64,000 nucleotides of DNA, from positions 806,591-870,590 of the forward strand of contig QANY01004982.1 in NCBI GenBank assembly GCA_003255025.1, in the 5' to 3' direction. Origin of the DNA: Datisca glomerata (lineage: Eukaryota > Streptophyta > Magnoliopsida > Cucurbitales > Datiscaceae). Position 1 is the first letter of the stretch. Each line of letters opens with the position of its first letter. Below are positions 45,783-57,536 of the stretch, one piece after another. The notes below the pieces were generated by a model. It did no database searches and was not told the origin of the DNA. It saw only the letters and a list, made by a program, of their open reading frames with translations. Made by a program: the position numbers and the translations under genes.

Positions 45783-46609
45783 CGAGCAGGCCTTAAATGC
45801 CAGTCATGGTAGACGAATGTGTTTGGTCTCAATACTCCCTGTTATATCGTGGCATGAGCAGCTCAACTTCTAGAGGAGGTAACTTTATTAATTTTAGGCT
45901 TTTTCATAATTCCTATCTCTTTTATTTTTTAGGGTTTTTATATGCTTATAAATTAAAACATAAATAGGTTGTTTTCAAAATTTTATGGTGTTAATAATTT
46001 ATAAAATAAAATGTTAAAATTTTAAATTTCACTATTCAATTTCAAATTTTAGTGGATATGTTCGATTTATAGATAGATTCTAATCTTGAGGGTTATACGT
46101 GTTCGTCAAACAGATAAATAGGATTTATCGACCATCATAACATCACAACCTATAATTATATATAGTGAAAACCCATCTCGCTCGATACTTGTCACAAAAG
46201 TACAATAACATTATCAATGATAACTTTTAACGAGTTTATGAATAACTGTTCAATTGTATCGAGAATCCTTAATTAATCCAATCTAACTTCACATAATAAG
46301 TGAGTATCATGAATGTTTGTATTGCAATAATGAGTTTTTTTTTAATTTTCACCAATAATTACAGAAAAGTATCAATTTTAAGAAAAAATATGAAAAATGA
46401 TGATTAGAGCCATATAAATCGTGATTAGGAGTAAAAAAGTGACGATTGGGGGGAGAATGGAGATAGCCTATTTGTACATGGCGTTTGGAGACTGAAACAG
46501 GCGATTGAAAGCATAAAACTAGCGCTTGGATTTGACGATGCGAATAGCGCCTTCAGGATATCGTTTAGGGGCTAAAAATAGGTGATTCGCCTATTATGTA
46601 TAGCAATCA

Positions 46610-47520
46610 GGTTGTACGTATTTGGTGAACCCCTCCCAATAATGATTATTTTGTACGTAATTCGTGAACCCCAATACTTAATTGGTGAACTCTCCCAAGA
46701 ATTATTCTTTTGTACGTATTTGGTGAACCCCACTACGTAATTGGTGAATCTCACTACGTATTTGGTGAACCCGAGTATGTATTTGGTGAACCCGAGTATG
46801 TATTTGGTGAACCCCTCCAAGAATTATTCTTTTGTACGCATTTGATTAACCCCACTACGTAATTGGTGAACCCTAGTACGTAATTAGTGAATCCCTCCAA
46901 GAATTATTTTTTGTACGTATTTGGTGAACCCTACTATGTAATTGGTGAACTCTATTACGTATTTAGTGAACCCCAATATGTAATTGTTGAACCCCTCCAA
47001 AAATTATTCTTTTGTACGTATTTGGTGAATCTCATTACGTAATTAGTGAACCCCAGTACGTAATTGGTGAACCACTCCAAGAATTATTTTTTTGTACGTA
47101 TTTGGTGAACCCCACTACATAATTGGTGAACCTCACTATGTATTTGGTGAACCCCAGTACGTATTTGGTGAACCCCAGTACGTATTTGGTGAACCCTTTC
47201 AAGAATTATTTTTTTGTACTTATTTGGTGAACCCCTCTATGTAATTGGTAAACCCCATTACGTATTTGGTGAACCCTTTCAAGAATTATTCTTTTGTACT
47301 TATTTGGTGAACCCCATTACGTATTTGGTGAACCCCAGTACGTATTTGGTGAACCACTCCAAGAATTATTCTTTTGTACGTATTTGGTGAACCCCAGTAC
47401 GTAATTGGTGAACCCCTTTAAGAATTATTCTTTTATACGTATTGGGTGAACCCCACTACGTAATTGGTGAACCCCACTACTTATTTGGTGAACTCCAGTA
47501 CGTATTTGATGAACCCCAAA
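46610..47520. repeat. 22-bp minisatellite with higher-order units
   Basis: About 40 tandem copies of 'gtacgtatttggtgaacccc' plus two variable bases (alternating tacgtaTTTggtg and tacgtaATTggtg). Groups of two to five units are separated by a spacer 'tccaagaattattcttttg'. Almost every unit carries the palindrome TACGTA. The minus-strand open frame at 46572-46820 (GFTKYVV repeats) is an artefact of the array. Confidence 0.92.
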
Positions 47521-47805
47521 CAAAAAAAAATCACTATCTGTTGAGTTTTGTGTGACCCAAATTGTTCTATCCAGTCTTAACATCATGTGTGCATCCTATA
47601 AATGACAAAAGTACTCCCTATATTTATTGTTGTGCAGATACACATTTCTTCTAAAAATAAGTTTTTTTTTACTAATTTTAAGTATTTTCTCTATAATAAA
47701 AAGTCACTAACTTTGGGGTTTTACACGCACAATTTGCATGACTTGCACCTTCTGCACAGCTTATTCCAACTTATATTTTCTATTTCATTATTCCATTAAT
47801 TATTG

Positions 47806-47935
47806 GATTTGTATTTGGCTATAAATATTTAAAGTATGTCTACTAAATTTTCCAAGAAACTTATACAAGATTTGGTTGTAATTGAAATAGTCGATCTACA
47901 TGATCGTCTTACATTACAGCATTTGCAGATATATG
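47806..47935. repeat. Dispersed repeat, copy 2 (partner at 1507-1640)
   Basis: Same orientation as copy 1. It begins directly after the minisatellite-flanking region and lies about 800 bp upstream of the NAC gene start. Confidence 0.75.
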
Positions 47936-48351
47936 CGACTAAAATAATTCAAATTAAGAATAAAATTAGTAAAAAGCTTCCTCAACCTATACACTATTAT
48001 GAGAAATAAGAAAAACCAACTAATTACTATGTACGACAACTAAAATCAAAAGGTAATTTTGAAATTATAAAAGTACGAGTGTATAAAAGTGTCTAAAATG
48101 ATTTTCATTCTCTTCTCATTTTTAATATTCTAAAGATTAGGGGTAACATCAGAGGAAGAAAATTTTTTGGTATAACGAAAAATAAATAAAAAAATAGGAA
48201 ACTATTATGGTAATAATAATATGGGGTTTACGTATTCTTGGATCATCTTAAGTGAGTCTCACATAAATTGATCCAATGGTCAATAAGATTCTCTGTACTA
48301 GACCTGTCATGTGTTGTATCATAATCTCAGAAAAATAAGGGTGCAATATGG

Positions 48352-48524
48352 CACGTGGGAGTTAGCGGATCCCCGTACAAAATAGTACTATGTGTAACTT
48401 TTTATCAAAAGTTACATTATAAATTTAAAAAAAATCGAACTCATAATCTTTAGTTTAGAGTATGATCAAATGTTGGCTTAAAGAACTCAAATGTAACAAG
48501 TCCCCGTACAAACGGTACTACGTG
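48352..48524 (+). promoter_or_regulatory. Upstream elements of the NAC gene: G-box and ABRE-like core
   Basis: A G-box CACGTG at 48352-48357 and an ACGTG core in TACTACGTGCC (48520-48524) lie 385 and 215 bp before the ATG. Such sites bind bZIP/ABF and bHLH factors. Each is next to a copy of 'ccccgtacaaa..ggtact' (48371 and 48502). The positions suit a promoter; activity is inferred only. Confidence 0.4.
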
Positions 48525-48736
48525 CCGTTCACTCAGATAAAAAACCAAATAATGAGAAAAGTGGGTTGACACGCAATAGAGGACAGAAAGTAAAGCATCA
48601 AAGGAGGACCTTGACTGTACGTCCACGTCCACGCCCACGCCCACCGAAAGCCATTCCTTTTCTTTTCTTTTTCCACTCTATTTCTTTCCTTAGATTGCTA
48701 ATCAGTTGGAGTTTTAGAGAGAGGAAAGAGGAGAAT

Positions 48737-51700
48737 ATGATGGAGGGAATAGTATCGAAGGAGGCAGAGATGTCAATAGCAGCGTCGTCAATGTTTCCAG
48801 GGTTTAGGTTTTCACCAACTGATGAAGAACTTATTTCCTTTTATCTCCATAACAAAGTTCATGGTTCTCAACACAACGTTTCTGTCATCTCCCAGATTGA
48901 GATTTGGAAATTCGAACCTTGGGATTTACCTGGTAATTATTACCTACTTTCTTTTCTTTTCTGTCCTTTTCTTTGTTCTTTTCTTTTGTGTTTTATTTTT
49001 TTCCCCCTTTTCAACACTTGTCTAATGAGAAATTGGTTTGAAAGAAGGAAGAAAAGTATCTGTTATTAAACAATGACTCTCACCAAAATCCTTTTTAATA
49101 TACTCGGTGATATGGTGAAGAGGAAACTACTTAGAGATGGAGCTACGAAATTTCACTTGTGGGCCAAACAAAACACATAAATTTTAAGTATAATGCACAT
49201 CACTCCATTAAATATAGGATTCAATAATATACACAAAACAAAAGTATCCTAAAATTTTGTGACCTATCAACCCAAAAGAAAAATACATAGAAGAAATTAT
49301 TAATGAGCTAGACGTCATTTTTCACAACTATATTTCATCATATGTCCAGTCCAACATACAAAAAGAAATTTATACAAAAATAGAGGTAGATTATCATTTT
49401 TATGATAAACTCATAAAAAAATATGTGATTCGCATGCACTAAAGTAATTTTAAAATATTAGTATTTAAGATTGATATTAATGTTAATATCAACACATTAA
49501 CTTTTAAAATTACTGTAAATGAAAATAGTAAAAGTCAGTAATGTGACAAATGTTATCTTCTCATATTTATAATTAAAGTATTACAGGTAAAATCAATCAA
49601 GAAACATAAGAAGCCCAAGAAAATGTCTGTTTTTTATAATTTTATTAAAATAGCAAGTTTTCATAACTGCGATGATTGATGGACCAAAATATCCTTATTT
49701 CATTTAAAGGAGATTTTAAATCTATCAATTAGTCAACCACAAAAAATAAAAATTAAATATGTCGACCAGTATATGATCAACGGGATCAGTCGGCTAGAGA
49801 GCGGGGCTTTTTTTCTTCCGGGGAGGCAAAGTCGTCCCCTCTACTGATCGAACCCTCAGTTCGGAGGTCTTCGTCAACATGTTAAAGGGCTCCAGTCTTC
49901 GGCTACATACTTATCCTTAATTCAAAAAATAAACTAAATTAGATAACTTTTGAATGGTTGAAATCCAATAAGTATTTGAAATTTTAAAAATAAATATAAA
50001 AAATGTAAAATTAGTCTATCAAATCTATAAATTTAATGAAGAAATAACTAATTAAAATCACCAAAGTCTAACCCATTGGATCAATGCACTGAATAAACCC
50101 TGATGATCAATAGATTTTTACAAAGTTCAAGTGTATCATTGATGTACCTTGAGTAAATCACTGAAACACTACGACTGATATACTCGTACACTAATTAAGT
50201 TATGTATTGAAATATCTGATAAACTAATCATAAATCGTTAATACATTTTTCCATTGAAGTCTTTTTCTATGAATTTAAATATATGCTTATATTTAGTGTT
50301 TCATCATCATACTACTGGGAACTCATTGGGATATGTAGAAAAGTTATCTATAATACTTCATTGATAAACTAATGGCAACTTATTGACAAGATCGTTGAAA
50401 AAATCAATTATGAATTCAACTACGTACATATATATTGTTAATAATAATTGAGAGTTAATCATAAAAACAACTACAATCTATGTTTCATCAATATTGTAAC
50501 TATGATATATTGCAACTAAATCACTAATGAACTATTTACGAATAATTGATAAAACATAAAAAGGATGCCGAAAATATACTTGGATGTTTTGTGATAATAG
50601 AAAAAAACTGATGTTGTTAAGATTTTGAATTAAAATGTAAAAAGTGAATTTTTTAACTTGGTCAAAATAGATTTGGCCAACAATGGAAACTATTTTTATA
50701 ATAAAAATTGATAGTGTGTTTTTTTTTGAATTTTAAAACAACGAAAAATATATCCATTTAAAATAGCAAAAAACACTCCTTAATATAGTTATCCATCATA
50801 AAAGTGAAAAATTACCTACACAGGCATACATGTAAACATACAATTACATTAATGATGAAAAAACTGTTGCATCATAAAAAAATTATATTTATATAAAGTA
50901 CAAAAGGTTGTCGTTTTTTAAATTAACTTTAAAAACTTATCTATTCATCGTAATTTTTTTTAACTATAACTCTTACTTCAGGTTTGAGCTTATTTATAAG
51001 GATCCATATTTTTTATCTTTCCAACATTTTAATCAAGTTTAGGACCACCCTTGTTTCAAAGAAAAATGTTTAAGGCACCCCTCAATTCACAACTCTATAT
51101 TATTTACAACTCTATATAGTTTTTTTTTTTAACATAAACATGAGGCTCTCTCGTAATGTTATCAGCATGACCCCTGTTAATGTTTCTTCATTTTAAACAT
51201 TTACTTTTCAATTTTCTCTAATGCTAATCCTCATTATTAATGTATGTAAATGTTTTATCCTTTAAATTTGTAATATCAAAATCATGAAATAATGTTAATT
51301 TACTAGAACTATTTAATACTTTGAGAATTTGCTAGAACATGATTTTCTCTTTGTATTGATCATTAGAATCATTTTCACACTCAAAAGTGTTAAAAAGAAC
51401 TTTTGAAGTATCACTCCAACTAGAATATAAATTTAACTTAAAAACAACTTTAAAAATAGTTTATTAAGTTGATTATTACGTCACAAAAAAATTCTATAGA
51501 AAAACTTAAATTAATAACGTTTCTTTGAAAAGTTAAGAAAATTTTGAAAACATTTCGATACTCCTGATTTAGAGATTTTAGAGATGATAAATTACCTATT
51601 AAAAATTTGTGAATTTAAAGAATGTATAATCTAAAGTTAAAAATGTATATCTTAAGATGATACATTATCTATTAAGATGATAAATTACCTTTAGAAATGT

Positions 51701-54700
51701 ATAAGATGATAAAAATGTATCTTAACACGGGAAGAAAGAAAACGAAAAAAATTAGTGAGAAGGGAAATATAATCTCACAAACTATTTTATTACAAAAATA
51801 GGAAATTTGGACATACGCATGTTTATAGTGTGAAACAAAAAAACTATTATAGTGAATTCATCGTTATCAACTCAAAATATTCGTGGATAAAACTATAATT
51901 CATCATTATCGATCAAGAAATATTTATTGTATTGTCTAAATTTATGTACACGAACATAACATTCTTAGTACTTAATAACATGATAGTAAAAAATATTGGA
52001 TTTTTAATTTTTTATTAAAGGAAAATAAGAGTTCATTTTGTAAATGGATTAAATGAACACTAAACGAACCTAATTTTTACCATATGTTAATAGGATTGAA
52101 AAGTTAAAGAGAGAAATTAAAATTTTAAGCTCATTTTAAGCCCATTTTAATAGTAGTATAAATATAGACAACTAGTATTGCTCTCAATAAGATACTAAGT
52201 TAACACATTTATTTAGTTCAGTATTCCAGTTCTTCTTTAGCACAAGGTAGATAATTCCTTTCACTAATTTTATCTCAAAAACTTATATGTTACAATTACA
52301 TAACACTACAAGAAAAATGGGTTATCCCTTTTAGTGTAATAGTCATTGAACCCTTTTAACTCCAATCAACTATATATATATTACATAATATTTCAAATGA
52401 AGCAATAGTTAATAGGAGACAAAATTAAAAAGAAAATAAAAATTGTGTGTTTTGTTGTCTTTTTGACATCTATGTTTAAATGTGAATTTTTATTTTAATA
52501 ATTTATAATACATATAGATGGGACCGAGAAGGAGAATCATTTTTGAACAAAAATTACTTTCACTACTTTGTGAAATTATTGAACTGTCATTCATAAATAT
52601 TAATATTAAATATTAAAAATTTCATATCTATTTGAGCACATATATGTGTACATGTGTATATGCATACAATGGCATAAATTGATTTTTTTAAAATTTGGGT
52701 ATTACATTTATAGTATTTTAATAACTATTTATATTTGTAATGATAATGTAAATGGGAAGACCTGTTAGTTTCAATTATTATTTTATATATCAGATTCCTG
52801 ATTACCCACAACGCCCAGCCCTGCCATCCGAGAAGAGTACATTAAAAATGTTATGTGATATTATAATTAAACGATTGTCCTATGAGTTAGTTATGTATTT
52901 GATCTCACATTATGTGTAAACCAAAGCTTATAAGAAAAAATCAATTATAATGTGAAGATGTAGCATCATGCCATCGTACGTATGATGGGTGCTATGTAGT
53001 ATTGCTGATAAGTTTCCAACGAGATGTTGTCAGCTTTGAGATACTTCTGTAGCTATTTGGGGGATCATGATTGTTTGCAATTGACGTTCTTACTGCAGTT
53101 CGGTCTATCCAAACTATATGATCATATATTGATGGTCTATATAAGGTCAAATTAAAAATTAAAAAACAAAAAGCATATATTATTATATTTATTATTATTG
53201 TTACTATTATCGCAACCGCAAATGATTTCATTCCCTTGTAACATATGACTTAAGACTAAGAGCATGTTTGATAAGACGTACTAGATCGAGGTTGGCAACA
53301 GTAAATATGACAATGATAAGACGTACTAGATCGAGGTAGGCAACAGTAAATATGACAATGACAATGATCCGTAGTTAGTAATGTCTTGTAGTTTAGTAGG
53401 GCATACATGATACTAACTAACAAAAATCATATATGTGAGAGATTAGCCTGAGTGGTGAGAGTCTTAGACATAAATGTTTGCTCTCTTTTAGGTCATATGT
53501 TCAAATCCTCTTTGATGAAAATAATTTCTTAGGGTCATTATACCCTTAGGGCTAAAGTCAACAATTCATCGTAACTCGTACAAAGAAACTTTTTAAAATA
53601 AAAAATATGTGCGTTAAATTAGTCGAGTGCGCAAGCTCAAACACCTTAAAGTAACATAGCATTTAAGTTTGTTTTTCTAGATAATAAAAAAATAAAATTA
53701 TAACATTTATAATAAGTAAAATAAATAAACTAACAAATTTTAGATAATTGAACTTTTGAAGTTATAATAAAGTTAGACTACAATTTGAGAAAGTGTTATA
53801 ATATTTGTGATTTATTGATATTTTAAAAAGTAATAAAAAACTATTTAAGTAATTATATTTTACGGGACATATATAAAGTAATTGAAATAAAAAAAAATAG
53901 TTGATGTTATTTTTTTCAAATTAAGATATTATAAAATATTAAATATTCCTGAAGATAAATATTTTGAATATTAATAACAAGAAGTATAATAAAATATTGA
54001 TAACTTTTTTAATCAATCAAGTTTGCTAAAAATACGGCAGTGTTAAATAGTCTTGGTAAGTATAGTTAAATAGTCTTGGTCAGTATAGTATAATCAAGTT
54101 TAGTGGTATACTCCAATGCAGACCACGAGCCCTAAAGGGATTGAATTCGACTTAGTTTTGGGCATTGGTCGGTATCACAATTGAAACTTAATTTTCATAT
54201 ATGCAGCAAAGTCAATAATTCGATCAGATCACGAGTGGTTCTTCTTTTCGCCGAGGGGAAGGAAGTATCCGAATGGATCACAGAGCAGAAGGGCAACTGA
54301 ATTGGGGTACTGGAAAGCCACAGGGAAAGAAAGAAATGTGAAGTCAGGTTCTAATGTTATTGGGACAAAGAGGACTCTTGTGTTCCACATAGGCCGTGCT
54401 CCCAAAGCAGAGAGAACAGAATGGATTATGCATGAATACTGCTTGAAAGATAAACCCCAGGTTTTAATCATTCTGCTTTGATTCCTTCAATTATACGGAT
54501 ACATATCCATCATGTTTTATCATTAAATCAATCGTGCGAGTAGTAGTGTTAATTTTTGGGTAATTAGATACACTTTTATGCCCTTTACAACCATTCGTCA
54601 ACGTAGTCTACTTATATAAAATGATGAAATTTATCATTCTAAGCTGATTGGGTTGTTGATTTTGAATTAACAGCTCAAATCGGACATGATGGTCTCCTAT

Positions 54701-55545
54701 TAGACTGAATATGATACAGATCTGATACCTAGAATAAAGAAAAAGTGATGTGTTTATCGATCTGGCTCATTGCAGGATTGTCTAGTGGTTTGCCGTTTAA
54801 GAAAGAACACTGAGTTCCGTACAAATGAAACTACAAACAGGGCTGCATCGGCTGCTATGCGTGATTGTAAAGATCAAGATCATGACGAGCCAGTTGGATG
54901 CTCTTCCAGGAAGTATAGTAGCAGTTTCAGTTCTCATTCTATCGATCAAATTGAAGCTGCTTCAGAATGTAACCCGAACGAAACACCCGAGGTTACCAAT
55001 GCAGTATCTTCGGTCCAACTGAGGGTGCGTATTTCTTCTCGTCCCCGAAACTCAGTCAATTACACGTTTTGAACTTATTTTGTTTTCACAAAAATGTGTG
55101 ACACTTTGTATTCATTAAAATGTGTCGAAAGGATGGCGAGGATGAAGAAGACTTTTATGCAGAGATATTAAATGATGATATCATAAATCTAGACGCCTCC
55201 TCATTGTCTAGCACGCCTGACCTGCCGCAGTTAATAGCCAATACATCAGAGGCGGCTGAAAAACAATCTCAACAATCTTTCTCGAAAATCCCCCCTCAGG
55301 GCACCGCAAATAGAAGAATCAGATTGAGGAAGCAAGGACACCTAAGCTTATACCAAATAACATGTGCGAAGGAAGTGGAAGTCCCAAAGTCAGATAAATC
55401 GTTGTCTATAACGATGGCACAACACTGTCTACAAGTAGTTTTTGTTACGTTGATTGTGCTGGCCTTGATTTTGGCCTCCTTTCAAGGTGCTTGGAAGGGC
55501 AGAAGGACTTCATACAGCTCTTTGTTTCAAGGTTTCTGGCACTGA
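48737..55545 (+). CDS. Membrane-tethered NAC transcription factor (NTL type)
   Basis: Four exons: 48737-48932, 54207-54460, 54776-55024, 55132-55545, with GT-AG introns and matching phases, coding about 370 residues. The NAC DNA-binding domain spans residues 20-160: [18 protein letters not shown] (subdomain A), [11 protein letters not shown] (B), [20 protein letters not shown] and [14 protein letters not shown] (C), [20 protein letters not shown] with EWIMHEYCL (D), and [11 protein letters not shown] (E). An acidic region ([19 protein letters not shown], about 236-254) resembles the ANAC089/NTL8 group. One hydrophobic helix at about 333-352 ([16 protein letters not shown]) anchors it. Such factors are held in ER or plasma membranes and released by proteolysis to enter the nucleus. 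The ATG at 48737 follows a CT-rich leader. An in-frame ATG at 48566 would add 57 basic, unconserved residues. 48740 and 48770 are alternatives. Confidence 0.9.
52306..52370 (+). repeat. Orphan CACTA-like terminus in NAC intron 1
   Basis: CACTACAAGAAAAATGGG is a textbook CACTA-type left end. No matching right end (TTTTTCTTGTAGTG) is seen in the intron, so only a remnant or a deleted copy is present. Confidence 0.5.
53271..53360. repeat. 45-bp tandem duplication
   Basis: Two near-identical 45-bp units (53271-53315 and 53316-53360), each starting ATAAGACGTACTAGATCGAG; they differ mainly by one base (GTTGG/GTAGG). Confidence 0.92.
53437..53605 (+). mobile_element. SINE-like tRNA-derived unit in NAC intron 1
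   Basis: TAGCCTGAGTGG (53444-53455) fits the pol III A box and GTTCAAATCC (53499-53508) the B box, with tRNA-like spacing. A tRNA-unrelated body and an A-rich region (about 53590-53605) follow. Plant SINEs have this layout. The target duplication was not identified, so the 3' end is approximate. Confidence 0.6.
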
Positions 55546-56335
55546 AAATACATACTGTTTTTCATTTGGTGTTGATATTTCTTTTCTTTCCCACATGTTT
55601 GAGTAGCCTATGGCGCAAGATGTTACGGTCTCCATCGGGCATTATCAATGGGCGGCTTCTCGGCAAGATATTTCAGCTCATGATCTTGGATTCATGGTCA
55701 TTGAGGTACATTTTCTCCGATTCTAATAACTTCGCCTGGTGTGTGGTTTTAATAGGTTTTTCTGTTTTTTAAATTAAACATTGATAGTATGAAATACATT
55801 CTTTAATATTAATTTGCGCGTAGAATCTATTAAACAATTTAATTATACTATTAAATATGTTTTCGAATAATTTTAGGAGAGAACTTTGTTTTCTTTGTTT
55901 ACTCGTTTTCTTCTTCTTTTTTTAAGAACTCGGTTTTTTAGTATTGTGAATAGCTTATTATTGGATAATTACTAAATGTGAAATCTTTTAAAATAAATAT
56001 TTGTGTGAAAAAGATTAGTAATATGAATAAGAGTATTTTGTACATGAGTTCTTATGTAAGATAAGTTTTTGTTTTCGTGTTACTGCGTCATCTGAAACTC
56101 AATCTAAGTAAATTCAATTTTGGACGTGCTCCATGCCATCAATGTTGTTCGGGTTTGGAATAGGCCGGATGTGCAAGAGGTTTCATGGAGGCTCCCTACA
56201 CTGTTGTATGTGTTAACTTGAGTATGTAGAAATCAATGTTTGTGGATTGTTCTTTCTTATGTAACTGACGTCGATGTAAATACGTTCTTCGTTATTATAT
56301 AAGAAATATAGCACTATATATCCACTAGAAAGTTA
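55546..56335 (+). other. NAC 3' flank with exon-like stretches
   Basis: 55615-55713 lies between AG and GT dinucleotides. It is open in a phase-0 frame (PMAQDVTVSIGHYQWAASRQ, then DISAHDLGFMVIE). Near 56128-56215 another open stretch reads DVLHAINVVRVWNRPDVQEV. Neither is recognised. They may be alternative 3' exons, UTR, or remains of a neighbouring gene. Confidence 0.3.
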
Positions 56336-56928
56336 TGTGGTTGGTTACTCTTAATAGTAATGAAAAGCATGAAAGACTGAGAAAATGACAGGATTCAGAC
56401 AGCTCTAACAAAATCAGAGAAACAGACTAGCAGAGAAAGGAAGAAGAAAAGGAAATGATGTTGAATGTGTTTGTAGTTACAAATTACAAGGCCTTATATA
56501 AAGATTACACATGTATGAGCTCATGCTATTGCAAGGAATACTCTCAAGCAAACTAATAACAAACATATTAGTGTGTGCTGGTGACTAAGTGTGCATGCTG
56601 ATTTGTCTGCTGACTTCTTAAATATGCTGAGTTGTTATGGAGGGGAAGTGGACCTGTTAAACTCTCAAGCTTTAAACAGACCACACAAGTAAACTGAGAG
56701 TTCAAAGTATATTATTCAATAATAGAGGCTATGGCGTTATATCAGCCTTTACAAAACAGAACTGAGAAAAATAAGGATTCCACGTTTACTAAGACTAAAG
56801 ACGTGGACAATCTGTTATAAGAAGTAAATATAAAGTCATATAAACCAGGACATTATTAACAAAAGCAACAGCTAAGATAGAATGAGTCAAATTCTTTAAA
56901 CCCAACAAACCCTCCCTTAAACTGACCT

Positions 56929-57044
56929 GCAATTTACAGTCAGTTTACTTTGGCCCCCAAACATACTCCAAGCAGCTCTCTTATCCGCAATTTACAGTCA
57001 GTTTACTTTGGCCCCCAAACATACTCCAAGCACCTCTTTTATCC
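56929..57044. repeat. 58-bp tandem duplication at the 3' end of copia D
   Basis: Two copies (56929-56986, 56987-57044) start GCAATTTACAGTCAGTTTAC and differ at a couple of bases. They overlap the end of pol (VCLGAKVN) just before the polypurine tract. Confidence 0.9.
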
Positions 57045-57203
57045 TTGTGAACACCTCGAGCCTCAAAAGTTTTGTCATAATATCTGCTAATTGATCCTTG
57101 GAAACACAATGCTCCAGCTTAACAACCCCATCTTTTGTTAAATCTCGAAGAAAATGGAACCTAACATCAATACGTTTACTTCTTCCATGCGTAACTGGAT
57201 TTT

Positions 57204-57536
57204 GTGGAGCTTTCAGAGCTTGTTTTGCGTGCATCACAACCGAGCTTTCCAAATATGTTCGATGTTATCTTGCTTTTCATGCATATATGCTTTTGCAGTG
57301 CTAATTGGCCGAGCTAGGAGTGAATGGTGGAGGATCTGAGGAATGAGCCGATTGTGCTCTATATTTGTGCGTTGTTTATGCACACGATTTTCTCCCAAGA
57401 CGTAAGTAAGTTTTTACTAGTCTTATCTGATACTTATAGTAGCGTATTGGTATTTAAATATGATAGTTTAATTCAGGTTCTGGTGATATTTGCATCTTAG
57501 TGTTGCTTTTGAAATACAATGTTTATCTTAAAAAAA
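57204..57536 (+). mobile_element. Poly(A)-tailed retroposed insert in copia D RNase H
   Basis: About 330 bp interrupts the RNase H codons for KNPV. The copia bases AACTGGATT.T occur on both sides (57193 and 57537), as a target-site duplication. The insert ends in a run of nine or ten A just before the right copy. This is the signature of LINE-type, target-primed insertion of an RNA copy. The plus strand is open as LWSFQSLFCVHHNRAF...VLIGRARSEWWRI then stop, but other frames are open too. No SINE A/B boxes are seen. The source transcript is unknown. Confidence 0.6.

Larger units (their letters stand above)
48933..54206 (+). other. NAC intron 1 (5.3 kb), repeat-containing
   Basis: Donor CCTG|GTAATT, acceptor ATGCAG|CA, phase 1, splitting the codon after DLP. 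It is strongly AT-rich and has no coding domain. A GC-richer patch at 49755-49920 ('gagagcggggctttttttct', 'ggggaggcaaagtcgtcccc') stands out and may be an inserted fragment of unknown origin. Also inside are a CACTA-like terminus (52306), a 45-bp tandem repeat (53271), a SINE-like unit (53437) and a 25-bp duplication near 54040-54090. Confidence 0.85.

Noticed and set aside
46572..46820. 82-codon minus-strand open frame (GFTKYVV repeats)
   Set aside because: Read from the 22-bp minisatellite; no other coding sign.
44250..47520. CRISPR-like regularly spaced repeats
   Set aside because: Units are contiguous tandem repeats without unique spacers, in plant nuclear DNA.
48566..48736. Upstream in-frame ATG extending the NAC protein by 57 residues
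   Set aside because: The extension is basic and Pro/Phe-rich, reads through a CT-rich leader, and NAC proteins of this group start shortly before the [12 protein letters not shown] motif.
48933..49069. Reading on into intron 1 as NAC coding sequence
   Set aside because: The frame becomes Phe/Leu-rich low complexity right after the GTAATT donor, while the missing NAC subdomains C and D resume in phase at 54207.
54229..54471. 80-codon minus-strand open frame
   Set aside because: It is the shadow of NAC exon 2; the plus strand carries the conserved NAC subdomains C and D there.
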